A DNA stretch of 64,000 nucleotides, taken from JACOTV01 sp964579395 (GTDB lineage: Bacteria > Patescibacteriota > Microgenomatia > UBA1406 > GWC2-37-13). The position numbers and the translations under genes are program-made. Below are positions 51,116 to 59,708 of this stretch, piece by piece (positions within the stretch are counted from its first letter, which is position 1; each line of letters opens with the position of its first letter). Location of the stretch: the NCBI GenBank assembly GCA_964579395.1, contig CAZOFT010000003.1, forward strand, positions 62,001 through 126,000, written 5' to 3'. A model generated the notes under the pieces. The model did no database searches, had not been told where the DNA came from, and was given only the letters and a program-made list of their open reading frames with translations.

Positions 51116-51211
51116 TTTAGTTAAGAACAAATATCACTAACATTATTACCCACTTCAGACCCAAGAATCAAGTTGAAGTGGAATAGAAGTATACTTAAGT
51201 AAATTAAAGTG

Positions 51212-51694
51212 TCAATATGTAAGATCAGACTTTTTGGCTTTCCAGCAACATTTTATGTTGTCGTATCGTAGATCCCACCACCCATTCTGGTCTTCTGATA
51301 ATGACATGGTTTTAAAATCCGCTGCGAGTTGATTTAGCGAAACAATAAACTCTTCTTCATTTTCTGGCTCAAAATGAACCACAATAAGCCCATTCTTCGT
51401 TGGAATATTTGCTGTAAAATACTCAGAGCCATCTTTTCTTCTTTCAGAATAAAGTTTGCACAACCTCTTCTTTAATTGTAGATATATGTCTCTACCAAAC
51501 TCTTCAAAAAAACCCGTGGCAACTGCAAATGGAAAAAACAGAATTATCCCGAACCACGCTATACCACCTGTGTTAAGAGCTGGCTTATGAAGCTTACTCG
51601 TTTGCAACTCATACCCTCCTAGATTTAGGCCATTAAGCTGCTCTATTGCCTCATTTTTATAGTAGTATGAAAATGATATTTGTATGGTGTGCAT
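51212..51694 (-). CDS. Hypothetical single-span protein
   Basis: The protein has 160 aa from ATG 51694; a TATAAT lies 6 nt upstream, so a start further upstream would cover the promoter. A polar N-terminal 40 residues precede a membrane helix (about 44-62, GIAWFGIILFFPFAVATGF), then a basic region and a C-terminal alpha/beta part (LIVVHFEPENEEEFIVSL). No family recognised. AT-rich like the toxin-antitoxin pair next to it. Confidence 0.65.
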   Translation of the reverse strand: MHTIQISFSYYYKNEAIEQLNGLNLGGYELQTSKLHKPALNTGGIAWFGIILFFPFAVATGFFEEFGRDIYLQLKKRLCKLYSERRKDGSEYFTANIPTKNGLIVVHFEPENEEEFIVSLNQLAADFKTMSLSEDQNGWWDLRYDNIKCCWKAKKSDLTY

Positions 51695-51847
51695 CGATAG
51701 ATTATAGTTCAACTTCCCACAGGTGATAGTGGTTGGGTTCTAGTTGTATTCAGAGATTTTACTACTCCGTACCACATCCAAACGTACTCCTCTATTTTGC
51801 TCAAACTTTGTGTTACTAAGTCCACCAAACGTAAAAAATAATCGCGA

Positions 51848-52297
51848 TTATGACTTCATGTAGTCTTTGGCGGCGCGCTTTTCATTTCTTGATATATCAC
51901 GTGCCTTCTCCAGCTTTCGCTTGGCCAAGTCTTTTCGCCCGCGCACCAGCCCCACATCGAGTTTGAGCAGACTTCCCTTGGAAAAGAGCGCCTTGGGTGC
52001 CATGGTGATTCCGCCTCCGCCTTGCATCTTAGTGCGAATACGGGTGAGTTCTTTTTTCGTGATCAGCAGTCGGCGGCTACGCTGGGGATCATATTCGTCG
52101 TTTCGGGCATACTGGTACGGATAGATGTGCGCGCCGACAAGCCATAGCTCACCGCCCACGATGCGCACATAGGCGCTGTCGAGCTTGATTGCGCCGTCGC
52201 GGATGGACTTTACTTCTGCCCCAGTCAACGAGATGCCTACGGTGTAGGCTTCAAGCTCTTCATAATCTCGTGTGTACGATCGGTTGACGATTCTCAT
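51848..52297 (-). CDS. smpB: SsrA-binding protein SmpB
   Basis: The protein has 149 aa. It opens IVNRSYTRDYEELEAYTVGISLTG in two blocks (IVNRSYTRDYEELE, then YTVGISLTG), with VKSIRDGAIKLDSAYV and a basic helical C-terminal tail (ISRNEKRAAKDYMKS). It binds the tRNA-like part of tmRNA and brings it to stalled ribosomes. The tmRNA gene lies 1.7 kb away with the AT-rich island between them, as if the island had been inserted between two linked genes. Confidence 0.96.
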   Translation of the reverse strand: MRIVNRSYTRDYEELEAYTVGISLTGAEVKSIRDGAIKLDSAYVRIVGGELWLVGAHIYPYQYARNDEYDPQRSRRLLITKKELTRIRTKMQGGGGITMAPKALFSKGSLLKLDVGLVRGRKDLAKRKLEKARDISRNEKRAAKDYMKS

Positions 52298-52429
52298 AGG
52301 GGTTTTGTATGCTTGTTGCTAATTGTACTATGGCGCGTATCGAACTACTTGCCACTCTTCCAGCAGCTTGCATTTTTAACTATCTTATAGTATTATAACA
52401 GCTAACAATTTTATTGGTTTACCAACCAT

Positions 52430-53518
52430 ATGACCGAGCACCAACTGCCGTCACGCCAAGCCATTCTTCCTTCTCCTGATGCCGGTAATCCTCTGTTTCC
52501 CGGACAAGTTTTGTATATTGAAGCAATCGACGTAAAAGCCGGAGTCACTGTCACACTCTCTACTGAAGAGCGCGCAAGTCGCATAAAAGCACTCAATACT
52601 TCAAAGTATCTGGCCGCAAACTTTGCTGACCCGGAAAATCCGGAAATCCGCATGATCTCCACTACCGATACCCCAGACGGGTTTGTCGGCGTCAAGGAAG
52701 CAACCGCCGGATATGCAAAGCCCGACATACTGATATATGCATTTGATAAGGAGATTTTTGAGAGCGATCCTGAAAAAGTACATCCGGCAACATACATATA
52801 TGATTGGAGTGAAGAAACACAACAAACGTACTGGGGAGAAGTGCGTCGCGTTCTTGATTGTATGGAAGAGCGCCTACCAGAAGGGCTCGTGCCACGTGTC
52901 ATTGAGCATAATTTTCCGATCGTCAGTAACGAACAGCACAATGTTCCGCGCTCCAGTGGACTACCCCACACTCACGTGTTTGCCTATGGAAACGCATTTG
53001 CACACACACCCGATCAGCAACCGGCTGAGATCGAAAAAATCCGCCACAATGAAGAGCTTCTTCTCGACCAGGAACTGATGGTCGACGGCGTACTACTGGG
53101 TGTCCACGGGCGCATGCTTGCGCAAATGGGTGATGATATGCCGCCTTTGGATGTGCGCCATTTGGTGCGTCCCTTCGGATACGAATTTTACATACCAAAA
53201 GGAACTTCCAATGAAGAATTTGCCCGCCTGATGCGCGAACACCACCTGGCATATGCGCAGACCTTGCAGGAAGTAGGGCCAATGATCGCCGAAACTGCCC
53301 ATACCAATAACCCACAAGGAGCACGCATTCTCCCCCAGCCTTCGTATATTTTCTATATGCGAAACGATGGCGACAAGCAAATTCTTTCATTCTCTCCTCA
53401 ATTTGTTGAAGCAGCCGGCGGGATGGAAGGTGCGGGAGTTGCGCTTCGCCGTAGCGGACGTTGTGATCCACCACCTCACCCCATGACACCGCAAGAAATT
53501 GATGCGCTGGTGCTTTAA
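52430..53518 (+). CDS. Hypothetical protein with HxH motif, HIT-like candidate
   Basis: The protein has 362 aa without membrane segments. The block SSGLPHTHVFAYG (about 180-192) has an HxH arrangement after a small-residue turn, slightly reminiscent of HIT/GalT proteins, but the rest does not clearly follow that fold. Other His-rich parts include MREHHLAYAQ. The intergenic 132 nt upstream is AT-rich, with no clear -10 near the ATG. Function unknown. Confidence 0.7.
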   Translation: MTEHQLPSRQAILPSPDAGNPLFPGQVLYIEAIDVKAGVTVTLSTEERASRIKALNTSKYLAANFADPENPEIRMISTTDTPDGFVGVKEATAGYAKPDILIYAFDKEIFESDPEKVHPATYIYDWSEETQQTYWGEVRRVLDCMEERLPEGLVPRVIEHNFPIVSNEQHNVPRSSGLPHTHVFAYGNAFAHTPDQQPAEIEKIRHNEELLLDQELMVDGVLLGVHGRMLAQMGDDMPPLDVRHLVRPFGYEFYIPKGTSNEEFARLMREHHLAYAQTLQEVGPMIAETAHTNNPQGARILPQPSYIFYMRNDGDKQILSFSPQFVEAAGGMEGAGVALRRSGRCDPPPHPMTPQEIDALVL

Positions 53519-53566
53519 ATCATAGCCTATAGCATTTTTAGGCATTTCTTCGTATAATTAGATGCT

Positions 53567-54280
53567 ATGAAACCGCATATGTGGACCGGTCCTCTGGAGG
53601 TCAAAACGCCCAGCATCAAGATGCTTGTTACCGGTGCAACGACCATTTTTTTCTCAACCACCGTAGTGGCATTTGCCCTCTTACATCGCCTGGTGTTCCC
53701 GCCCGTTTCAGGCCCGCAAGCCGCACTCGCTGCTCCGTTTTCCTACAACGCAGCAGAGATTGTGAGTCAGGAAGTTAGCCCGACACCGCAGCCCACACTG
53801 ATTCCGACTGCCACCCCCACTCCGACTCCCGCCTATTATGCACCGACCCGCATCATCATTCCCAAGCTCAGTGTGGATACCGCGATTGAAAATGTCGGCA
53901 TCACTCCGGACGGCGCCATGGACACCCCGAAGAATTTTGACCAGGTCGGATGGTTTGCACTGGGCGCAAAACCGGGAGACATGGGCAGCTCAGTGCTGGC
54001 AGGACATCTTGATACAGAGTCCGGATCACCGGCCGTGTTTTACTACTTATCTCAAATGACAGAAGGCGATGAGTTTCAGATTATTGATGAGACAGGGCGC
54101 ACCCTCACATTTCGCATTTACCAAACCGGCAGCTATCCTGAATCTGCTTTCCCGCTTGCTGATGTATTTGAAAAAACAGATGGCCGCTACCTCAATCTGA
54201 TTACCTGTCATGGCATCTGGCAATACGGTTCACACACCTACTCTGATCGTTTTGTCGTGTCGGCTGTGCTTGTTGAATAA
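53567..54280 (+). CDS. Sortase (class D/E/F-like)
   Basis: The protein has 237 aa. A membrane anchor (about 19-43) and a Thr/Pro linker (70-90) precede the catalytic domain with H147 (AGHLD), C214 (LITCHG) and R228 (YSDRF), the full sortase triad. The short barrel without extra domains fits the class D-F group of single housekeeping or accessory sortases. TATAAT lies 8 nt before the ATG. The convergent neighbour encodes a protein with an IPASG sorting-like C-terminus, a likely substrate. Confidence 0.94.
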   Translation: MKPHMWTGPLEVKTPSIKMLVTGATTIFFSTTVVAFALLHRLVFPPVSGPQAALAAPFSYNAAEIVSQEVSPTPQPTLIPTATPTPTPAYYAPTRIIIPKLSVDTAIENVGITPDGAMDTPKNFDQVGWFALGAKPGDMGSSVLAGHLDTESGSPAVFYYLSQMTEGDEFQIIDETGRTLTFRIYQTGSYPESAFPLADVFEKTDGRYLNLITCHGIWQYGSHTYSDRFVVSAVLVE

Positions 54281-54288
54281 AGAGTCTT

Positions 54289-54735
54289 TTATTCGGTTCG
54301 CGCACCCGCCAGCAATCCTGCTCCGGCCATGAGCCCCCCGATATACAAAGCCAATAAAATACTCGGACTCCCCGATGCCGGAATTGATGCCGGCGCAGTC
54401 ACAGTGGGAGTCGGTGTCTGGGCTGCAGCAATACGTACCACAACCGCTGTCGGAGCGACAGTCGCAGTCACGCGCTTTGTCGGTGTGGCAGTGGGTGGAC
54501 GCGGCGTGAGAGTGGGCGCCTTTGGATCACGAGTCGGAAGCGTGGAGTTCAAATTACCTGTTTGAGGCTGATTATTTTGAGCAAAAATACCAAGTGTCGC
54601 TCCTTCACGACCACCAACACCGGGAAGGATGTTACGAAGGATCCCCGAGCGGGTCGCAAAAAAAAGAAGAGCAAGTGTCATCAAAACACCTGCAGAAACA
54701 AGCGATACCATGAGTACATATCCGTTCCTTTTCAC
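54289..54735 (-). CDS. Surface protein with C-terminal IPASG sorting-like signal
   Basis: The protein has 148 aa from GTG 54735, exactly 6 nt after a TATAAT; an ATG further upstream lies before this promoter and is rejected. An N-terminal hydrophobic segment (about 9-28) is followed by a Thr/Pro-rich stalk. The C-terminus reads IPASG, a hydrophobic stretch (ILLALYIGGLMAGAGLLAG) and ARTE, which is the layout of a sortase signal with a non-standard motif. Probably anchored by the sortase encoded next door. Confidence 0.75.
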   Translation of the reverse strand: MKRNGYVLMVSLVSAGVLMTLALLFFATRSGILRNILPGVGGREGATLGIFAQNNQPQTGNLNSTLPTRDPKAPTLTPRPPTATPTKRVTATVAPTAVVVRIAAAQTPTPTVTAPASIPASGSPSILLALYIGGLMAGAGLLAGARTE

Positions 54736-54788
54736 ACCACCATTATACTCCACGCATCGTATATGTGAATGCGGCAAACAAGCGTATC

Positions 54789-55217
54789 TTATGGCTTAAA
54801 TACACGGTGCACATGACCTTTGACGGTCTTGAGCGTGTAATGCGATTGCTCCAGAAGATAGAGCATCAGTGTGGCCAGCCACCGGGCAGAGTTATTGATG
54901 GGTTGCTTAAGTCCGGCCGCAATCTGGTCGTCACTCATCGGCAGATGCGGACCTTGTACATCTTCGATTTTTTCATCGTGTCCCTTGGTAACGCCGGCCT
55001 GCTTGAGCACATCATCCAACTGTATAGAATCTTCCTGCTGCTGGATATATTTTGCCACTTCAGGGCTCATCGGCTTTTCCCGAATAGGGGTAAGCTCTAC
55101 CTGTGCCCGGCCTCCACCCATTGGTTCACTTTCATGACCGCCTATTCGCGCCGCCTGCACTGCAGTTTTTCCGGAAAGCGGTGAATGGGACTGCTTCTTT
55201 TTGTCATCATCTGCCAT
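54789..55217 (-). CDS. Hypothetical protein, 142 aa
   Basis: TATACT lies 6 nt before the ATG. The product is polar and helical: MSPEVAKYIQQQEDSIQL followed by DDVLKQAGVTK, and a C-terminal half with a Trp/Leu-rich stretch (ARWLATLMLYLLEQSHYTL) that may associate with membrane or protein. No family recognised. It is separated by 24 nt from the zinc-ribbon gene upstream. Confidence 0.68.
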   Translation of the reverse strand: MADDDKKKQSHSPLSGKTAVQAARIGGHESEPMGGGRAQVELTPIREKPMSPEVAKYIQQQEDSIQLDDVLKQAGVTKGHDEKIEDVQGPHLPMSDDQIAAGLKQPINNSARWLATLMLYLLEQSHYTLKTVKGHVHRVFKP

Positions 55218-55241
55218 GCCTTTAGTATACCAGAGGAAGCC

Positions 55242-56615
55242 TTAGCACACTTTGCCCGCACCGCACTCAGGGCACTTATCTGTACCTTGTCCAACGATAA
55301 TCGCGTGATTACAGGGCTTACCGTCCTTGGTGCCGGGACAATGAAAATGGGGCTCTCTGTTGCCGCAACGACACAAATTCGGATCGTCTTTATAGTCCAC
55401 ACTATCAACCGACCCGCCACCCAACATTGCCTGCGGCGTCTGCCCGTCCAGAAGACCCCGCTCCATAGACAGCGCACTCACCAGGCGTCCTTTTGATGAC
55501 ACCGGGCAACTCCCTCCCGCCTCTGCAGTGGCCGGTTTGTCATAGCTTGTGTCATGTGCCATGACGTACTGCGCCTCTAGGATGCGGCGGTCAGCTTCTG
55601 CATTGTGCTGCAGTCCGTTTGCGTAGGATGCATGAATGCGTTGTTTGGGTTGTGAAGACGGCGCCTCTTCTGATAGTGCTTGTTGTAGTTTTATTTTCAG
55701 GTCTTTGGCCGCATTAAAATATGAAGACAATGCATCTTTTGCTGCTTGCACTTCGCCGGCCAGCGCATGGTGTGTGTATCGATCCAAATAGGGTGCAAGC
55801 TCGCTGCGCAGTTTTGTTTCGTAGAGCGCACTAAAGCGCAATTCTTCAGCAGTGATCCCAACAGCCGACAGCACAGAAGCAAATTCCAAATCAGCATCGG
55901 TCTCCCCGACAAACGGATTGGTGCGACACTCCTGCTCACCCACATACCGATCCCGCACTTCATCTGCACCGCGCGTGCGCATACCTGACTCCGCAAGTGA
56001 CTGCGCGATTTGATTGGTGCGGTAGAGCGACCCGACAGGCTCCCGATATCGAAAGATATGCAGGCGCACGTCCTCAGGAGACTGTTCATCTCGCATCATC
56101 GCCATCACCAGCCCATATCCGGAAGTTGCAAATGCAGCAGCCTCCTCATGGGGAGGCGATACGATCATGGCGCTTGTGGCCCCGGTTGCCAGCGCCTGCT
56201 CACAGATGCGATAACCGATACATTCCTGCTCTTCCCGACTGCCTGGACCCTTCTCATCAGCCAGTCCTTCGTAGGAGTCTCTCATGCGAATACGCTCACC
56301 GGTACTCGCCACATACTGCAATTCGCCCGACTGCGTATCCAGATGATAGGCGATTGAAGTGTGAGGCACCATGCCGGCAAACTCGAGCCCGAATGTCACC
56401 GCATTTTCGCGCACATACGCCTCAGTGCCCGGCGCATCCACTCCTTCACGATGCATCCTGCGCACATCGCGCATCTCATTTTCTACATCGTAATACTCAA
56501 AGATGGAAACCTGCTTGGGGGTGTCTTGTTCGGGAGTTTGTACATGCTCACGCCCGGTGGAGGTGGGTTTTGGTTCGCGCTCAAAGCGGATATAGTCAAG
56601 TCGTTGTGTCTGCAT
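55242..56615 (-). CDS. Zinc-ribbon protein of unknown function under a cobalamin riboswitch
   Basis: The protein has 457 aa from ATG 56615. No signal or membrane helix. The middle (about 70-330) is alpha/beta with the block SREEQECIGYRICEQALATG. The C-terminal 45 residues carry two Cys/His knuckles: CRCGNREPHFHC and CPECGAGKVC, with CNH between. I do not know the family. The riboswitch directly in front of the start makes this a B12-controlled gene. Candidates are a B12-related regulator or a B12-independent substitute for some activity, but nothing in the sequence fixes this. Confidence 0.75.
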   Translation of the reverse strand: MQTQRLDYIRFEREPKPTSTGREHVQTPEQDTPKQVSIFEYYDVENEMRDVRRMHREGVDAPGTEAYVRENAVTFGLEFAGMVPHTSIAYHLDTQSGELQYVASTGERIRMRDSYEGLADEKGPGSREEQECIGYRICEQALATGATSAMIVSPPHEEAAAFATSGYGLVMAMMRDEQSPEDVRLHIFRYREPVGSLYRTNQIAQSLAESGMRTRGADEVRDRYVGEQECRTNPFVGETDADLEFASVLSAVGITAEELRFSALYETKLRSELAPYLDRYTHHALAGEVQAAKDALSSYFNAAKDLKIKLQQALSEEAPSSQPKQRIHASYANGLQHNAEADRRILEAQYVMAHDTSYDKPATAEAGGSCPVSSKGRLVSALSMERGLLDGQTPQAMLGGGSVDSVDYKDDPNLCRCGNREPHFHCPGTKDGKPCNHAIIVGQGTDKCPECGAGKVC

Positions 56616-56616
56616 A

Positions 56617-56763
56617 GTGATTCCCTGCTCGGGGTTCTTTCTGCCTTTATGCGACAAGAAAGAGTGGCTGTCGATCGGACTCCCCGCCCAAATGCTATTT
56701 TTAAAGCTTTTGGCGGGTCACCGTTGCGGCACAGTTAGGGAATCACACCCTATTCCTCAACCA
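56617..56763 (-). promoter_or_regulatory. Cobalamin riboswitch
   Basis: On the minus strand the conserved cobalamin core appears in order: GGAATAGGGTGTGATTCC, then ACTGTGCCGCAACGGTGA, a hairpin CCCGCC...GGCGGG, then GGAGTCCGATCGACAGCC. This follows the order of the B12 riboswitch consensus, including the B12-box region. A GGGAATCAC one base before the ATG (56617-56625) is perfectly complementary over 9 nt to GTGATTCCC in the core (56738-56746), which suggests switching by alternative pairing at the start codon. PduO and NrdJ genes nearby support a cobalamin ligand. Confidence 0.85.
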
Positions 56764-56820
56764 CGAATTTTTTACATTCCTATCTGTTATTGTAGAAGGT
56801 GAGTGTGTAATTACAAGAGG

Positions 56821-58347
56821 TCACACTGTAGCATATCCACAGGTGCGCACTTCGACCGGGACTTCAACTCCATCGGGAAGCTCGCCCGTCATGCAGTGAT
56901 AACACCACTCATCCCCAAGCTCTGCCTGAAAATCTTCAAAAGGCAGATGTGTAATGCGTACACGCGACACCAACATATCATCTACCTCCCCATTCTCACC
57001 TTCACACAACCACCGGGCAAAATGAGCCTGATATTCCTGCAGTGCATCAGAATGACCTTCGAGCATGTTAAAAATAAGTTCTTGCTTGGTCGCAAATGCA
57101 ACCCCGTGAAAACAGGGGTGCGTGATGGGAGGGAGTCCAATGGCCAGATGGACGGTATTTGCGCCATGATCTAAAAAGTCATGAACCAGCCGCTTCATCG
57201 TGTTGCCGCGCACCACCGAATCATCAACAAGAACGATGTCTTTACCGTCAACCTCCTCGGCAATTTCATATTTTTTCTTAATCTTCTCGTCGCGCACTTT
57301 GCCACTTTCGATAAAGGTTCGCTGACTCGGCTCAATCTTGCGAAGCAGCGTTCCTTTTTTTGCCGACTCATCGTAAGCAAGCGGATGCTCTCTCAGCACC
57401 TCATGAATCGCCTGCGCATAGGTCAGCCCGGAATTGAGAACCGGCACGATGTGTGCGCCTTCAGCAACGCCTTCTTCCTGCAGACGTCCGGCCAGTGCGT
57501 GCCCCCAGCGGGTTCGATGCTCATTTGTTTCATGATTCTCAAAACTCTTGAGGTATCCTTCTTCAAAGGAACATTTGCCTTCCCGTCGTCCTTGAGCGCG
57601 CGGATCATCCCATAGCTTGTTTAAACCTTTGGTCGTGACTTTGGCCAACATCCCTCTTGGCACATCTCCTATAGAGACAAAGTCCTCAGGCGCGTGATTT
57701 GCCAAAAGCGCCACGTCCTCAGAAGCCAAGACTGTGCCGCCTGATTTGAGGACGCCGTAGCGTAAGGGGTGAAATCGATTGGGATCCACCGCCACATACA
57801 TCCCATTGGTGGTCAGCACCATCAGATTGTATGCGCCATCAAGATCAGACAGAAGCTCAACCATATGCTCTTCGCTAAATCCTCCCATCGCCTCCAGTTG
57901 TTGGCCGATCCGGTAGGTGTCACTGAGCTTTTCGTCGCCATCCGGATACGCAGTGCCATTGTGTTCAAGAATAAACGGCTCACCACCACCGCCTCCCTGA
58001 AACTGAAACGGTTGTGTATCACCTTCGCTGCCGCTTGTCGGATAGCGAAGGTGTGCCATAAATATGCGCGTTTCTCCCAGAAGCCGCGTTGTACTTGGCG
58101 GAAGCGCCTCATCCACGAGCCCCTCCCGCTTCACCATCTGCAAAGCGCCACATGAATCCAGATATGCAAGTCCTGCGCCCGCCTGGCCACGTGTTTGGAT
58201 GGCGCGCATGGCCGGCTGAATATATCCATCCAGATGCATAGGGCGGGGCACATAGGCACCATAGAGTCCACAGTTGTGATGAATACCTGTGATTTCGGGA
58301 GTATGTTGATCTTGGGTGCCTGGTGAACGCGCGGCAGTCTCTGCCAT
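56821..58347 (-). CDS. purF: Amidophosphoribosyltransferase (PurF) homologue with Fe-S cysteines
   Basis: The protein has 508 aa. The N-terminal glutamine amidotransferase domain has Cys26 in HHNCGLYG after a 25-residue leader, TRGQAGAG and LRYPTSG. The PRPP-binding loop is DIVLVDDSVVRGNT (370-383). C259, C412, C482 and C485 match the [4Fe-4S] ligand pattern of the B. subtilis enzyme. Known reaction: PRPP plus glutamine to phosphoribosylamine, the first purine step. No other purine gene is in the window, so the true role is uncertain. TATAAT lies 6 nt before the ATG. Confidence 0.9.
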   Translation of the reverse strand: MAETAARSPGTQDQHTPEITGIHHNCGLYGAYVPRPMHLDGYIQPAMRAIQTRGQAGAGLAYLDSCGALQMVKREGLVDEALPPSTTRLLGETRIFMAHLRYPTSGSEGDTQPFQFQGGGGGEPFILEHNGTAYPDGDEKLSDTYRIGQQLEAMGGFSEEHMVELLSDLDGAYNLMVLTTNGMYVAVDPNRFHPLRYGVLKSGGTVLASEDVALLANHAPEDFVSIGDVPRGMLAKVTTKGLNKLWDDPRAQGRREGKCSFEEGYLKSFENHETNEHRTRWGHALAGRLQEEGVAEGAHIVPVLNSGLTYAQAIHEVLREHPLAYDESAKKGTLLRKIEPSQRTFIESGKVRDEKIKKKYEIAEEVDGKDIVLVDDSVVRGNTMKRLVHDFLDHGANTVHLAIGLPPITHPCFHGVAFATKQELIFNMLEGHSDALQEYQAHFARWLCEGENGEVDDMLVSRVRITHLPFEDFQAELGDEWCYHCMTGELPDGVEVPVEVRTCGYATV

Positions 58348-58388
58348 TTCACGATTATACTCTTCTTTTTTGCTATAAGATATGTGGT

Positions 58389-59132
58389 TTACTGCAGATG
58401 CAGCGCGTATCCTTCATGAAAGCTGATAAGTTTGCCGGGAGGAATTTCGCCAACGGTGCGATACGATCCTTCATCCAGTACGCGGTAAAACAACGTGGGG
58501 TCAGTGGCCACCATCGCATGAAAGTCGTGTGTGACAGCAAAATGGAGCAACCGGGTTGACTGCGGCGCTCGATAGGCATACAGCTGTCCTTGCGTCATAA
58601 TGAGCGTTATGCGATCGCCACCAAGCTGTGTCAGTTGTTCCTTTGTTCGATATCCGGCAGCGCCGCCTTCATAGCGAATTGAGCTTATTATGTGACGGGT
58701 CGATTCCGCTATGTTGTCCAAATCTGCTTCTTCGCCGACCCAATGAGCGACGCTCACCGGAGACTCACGTGGCTCATACGAAAACAGAGTTCGCAACATG
58801 CTTTGCCCATATGTATCTTCATTATTACTCGGTATGAGCGCCATCATACGCCCCACAGAGCCCCGTCTGGCCATCATGCGACTTGCATGCTGCGCCGTCA
58901 CAGTGGTGAGATCAATCTCATCTTGCACAACATGTGCCACGTCGTGTCTGTCCCGCTGCACTGTCGCAACAGAGGCTGTGCCGCCCGGATCCGGGGAAAG
59001 CAACCCCAACATAAGAGGCGTCGGAGAAAGTGTCGATCCACGAGAAGAAGTGATCGCATACAGCTCATGCGGCGGCCGCTGCAGAGAAATCTGCTCTTTG
59101 GTGTGTGTCGGTGCATGCTCTACAAGTGTCAT
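58389..59132 (-). CDS. PurF-like pseudo-amidotransferase
   Basis: The protein has 247 aa from ATG 59132 (TATACT 9 nt upstream). The second half aligns by eye with the glutaminase domain of the PurF homologue encoded 42 nt downstream: ITLIMTQGQLYAYRAP with YNLMVLTTNGMYVAVDP, and TVGEIPPGKLISF with SIGDVPRGMLAKV. The catalytic N-terminal Cys block (NCGLYG) is missing and there is no PRPP domain. Probably an inactive relative that binds to or regulates the PurF homologue. Confidence 0.72.
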   Translation of the reverse strand: MTLVEHAPTHTKEQISLQRPPHELYAITSSRGSTLSPTPLMLGLLSPDPGGTASVATVQRDRHDVAHVVQDEIDLTTVTAQHASRMMARRGSVGRMMALIPSNNEDTYGQSMLRTLFSYEPRESPVSVAHWVGEEADLDNIAESTRHIISSIRYEGGAAGYRTKEQLTQLGGDRITLIMTQGQLYAYRAPQSTRLLHFAVTHDFHAMVATDPTLFYRVLDEGSYRTVGEIPPGKLISFHEGYALHLQ

Positions 59133-59182
59133 GAAGAACACAGTATACAAAAAAAGATACTATAGGGCAAATCCTACCATAA

Positions 59183-59701
59183 TCAGCGCTTTGCCATCTT
59201 CTCCACTTCCGTTTGTGCGCGAGCGAGAGTGAATAGCAGATCAGAAAGGCGGTTCATATAGCGAATAATCACATCGAGGTGAGACACTTGAGATTCATGT
59301 CGCAGTGCAACAAGCGCGCGCTCAACTCGCCGACAGACTGCGCGCGCGACGTGAAGACGGGCAGATGATTCGGTGTCTCCGGGGATGACAAATGCATGCA
59401 GCTCAGGCAGGTCGCTGGTCACGGTATCGATCGTCTGTTCAAAGATTTCGATGCGATTTTTGAGCTCTTCAACCGGCGATTCATATCCGGCCAGAAGACC
59501 CATCATCACATAGATGTCATGCTGCACTTGCTCGATCAACGTTACGTGCGCACCGTCAATCATGATGCGCGCCCAGCCGAGTGTACAGGTGAGCTCATCA
59601 AGCTCGCCGTTTGCCATGATGATCGGATCAGACTTTGACACACGGCGCCCGCCGAATAATCCTGTCTCCCCGCGATCTCCTGTTTTTGTATAAATTGCCA
59701 T
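59183..59701 (-). CDS. PduO-type ATP:cob(I)alamin adenosyltransferase
   Basis: The protein has 172 aa. YTKTGDRGETGLFGGRRVSK is the ATP-binding start of the PduO family; RRVERALVALRHES and YMNRLSDLLFTLAR are the other conserved helices. Known reaction: transfer of adenosyl from ATP to cob(I)alamin, making adenosylcobalamin. This cofactor is needed by the NrdJ reductase encoded at the end of the window. It follows the membrane protein gene by 7 nt. Confidence 0.95.
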   Translation of the reverse strand: MAIYTKTGDRGETGLFGGRRVSKSDPIIMANGELDELTCTLGWARIMIDGAHVTLIEQVQHDIYVMMGLLAGYESPVEELKNRIEIFEQTIDTVTSDLPELHAFVIPGDTESSARLHVARAVCRRVERALVALRHESQVSHLDVIIRYMNRLSDLLFTLARAQTEVEKMAKR

Positions 59702-59708
59702 AAGTTAA

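Noticed and set aside
51695..51712. Start of the 160-aa protein gene six codons upstream of 51694
   Set aside because: The extra codons cover a TATAAT that fits the leaderless -10 position for ATG 51694. The same argument moves the starts of the genes at 12219, 36854, 54735 and 59132.
52430..53518. Assignment of the 362-aa protein as a HIT or GalT enzyme
   Set aside because: One HxH block is suggestive, but the surrounding residues do not follow the family pattern well enough; kept as hypothetical.
55746..56738. Plus-strand frames of 115-206 codons opposite the zinc-ribbon gene
   Set aside because: They lie opposite a well-supported gene and the riboswitch, have unnatural Arg/His/Ser-rich composition and no start signals.
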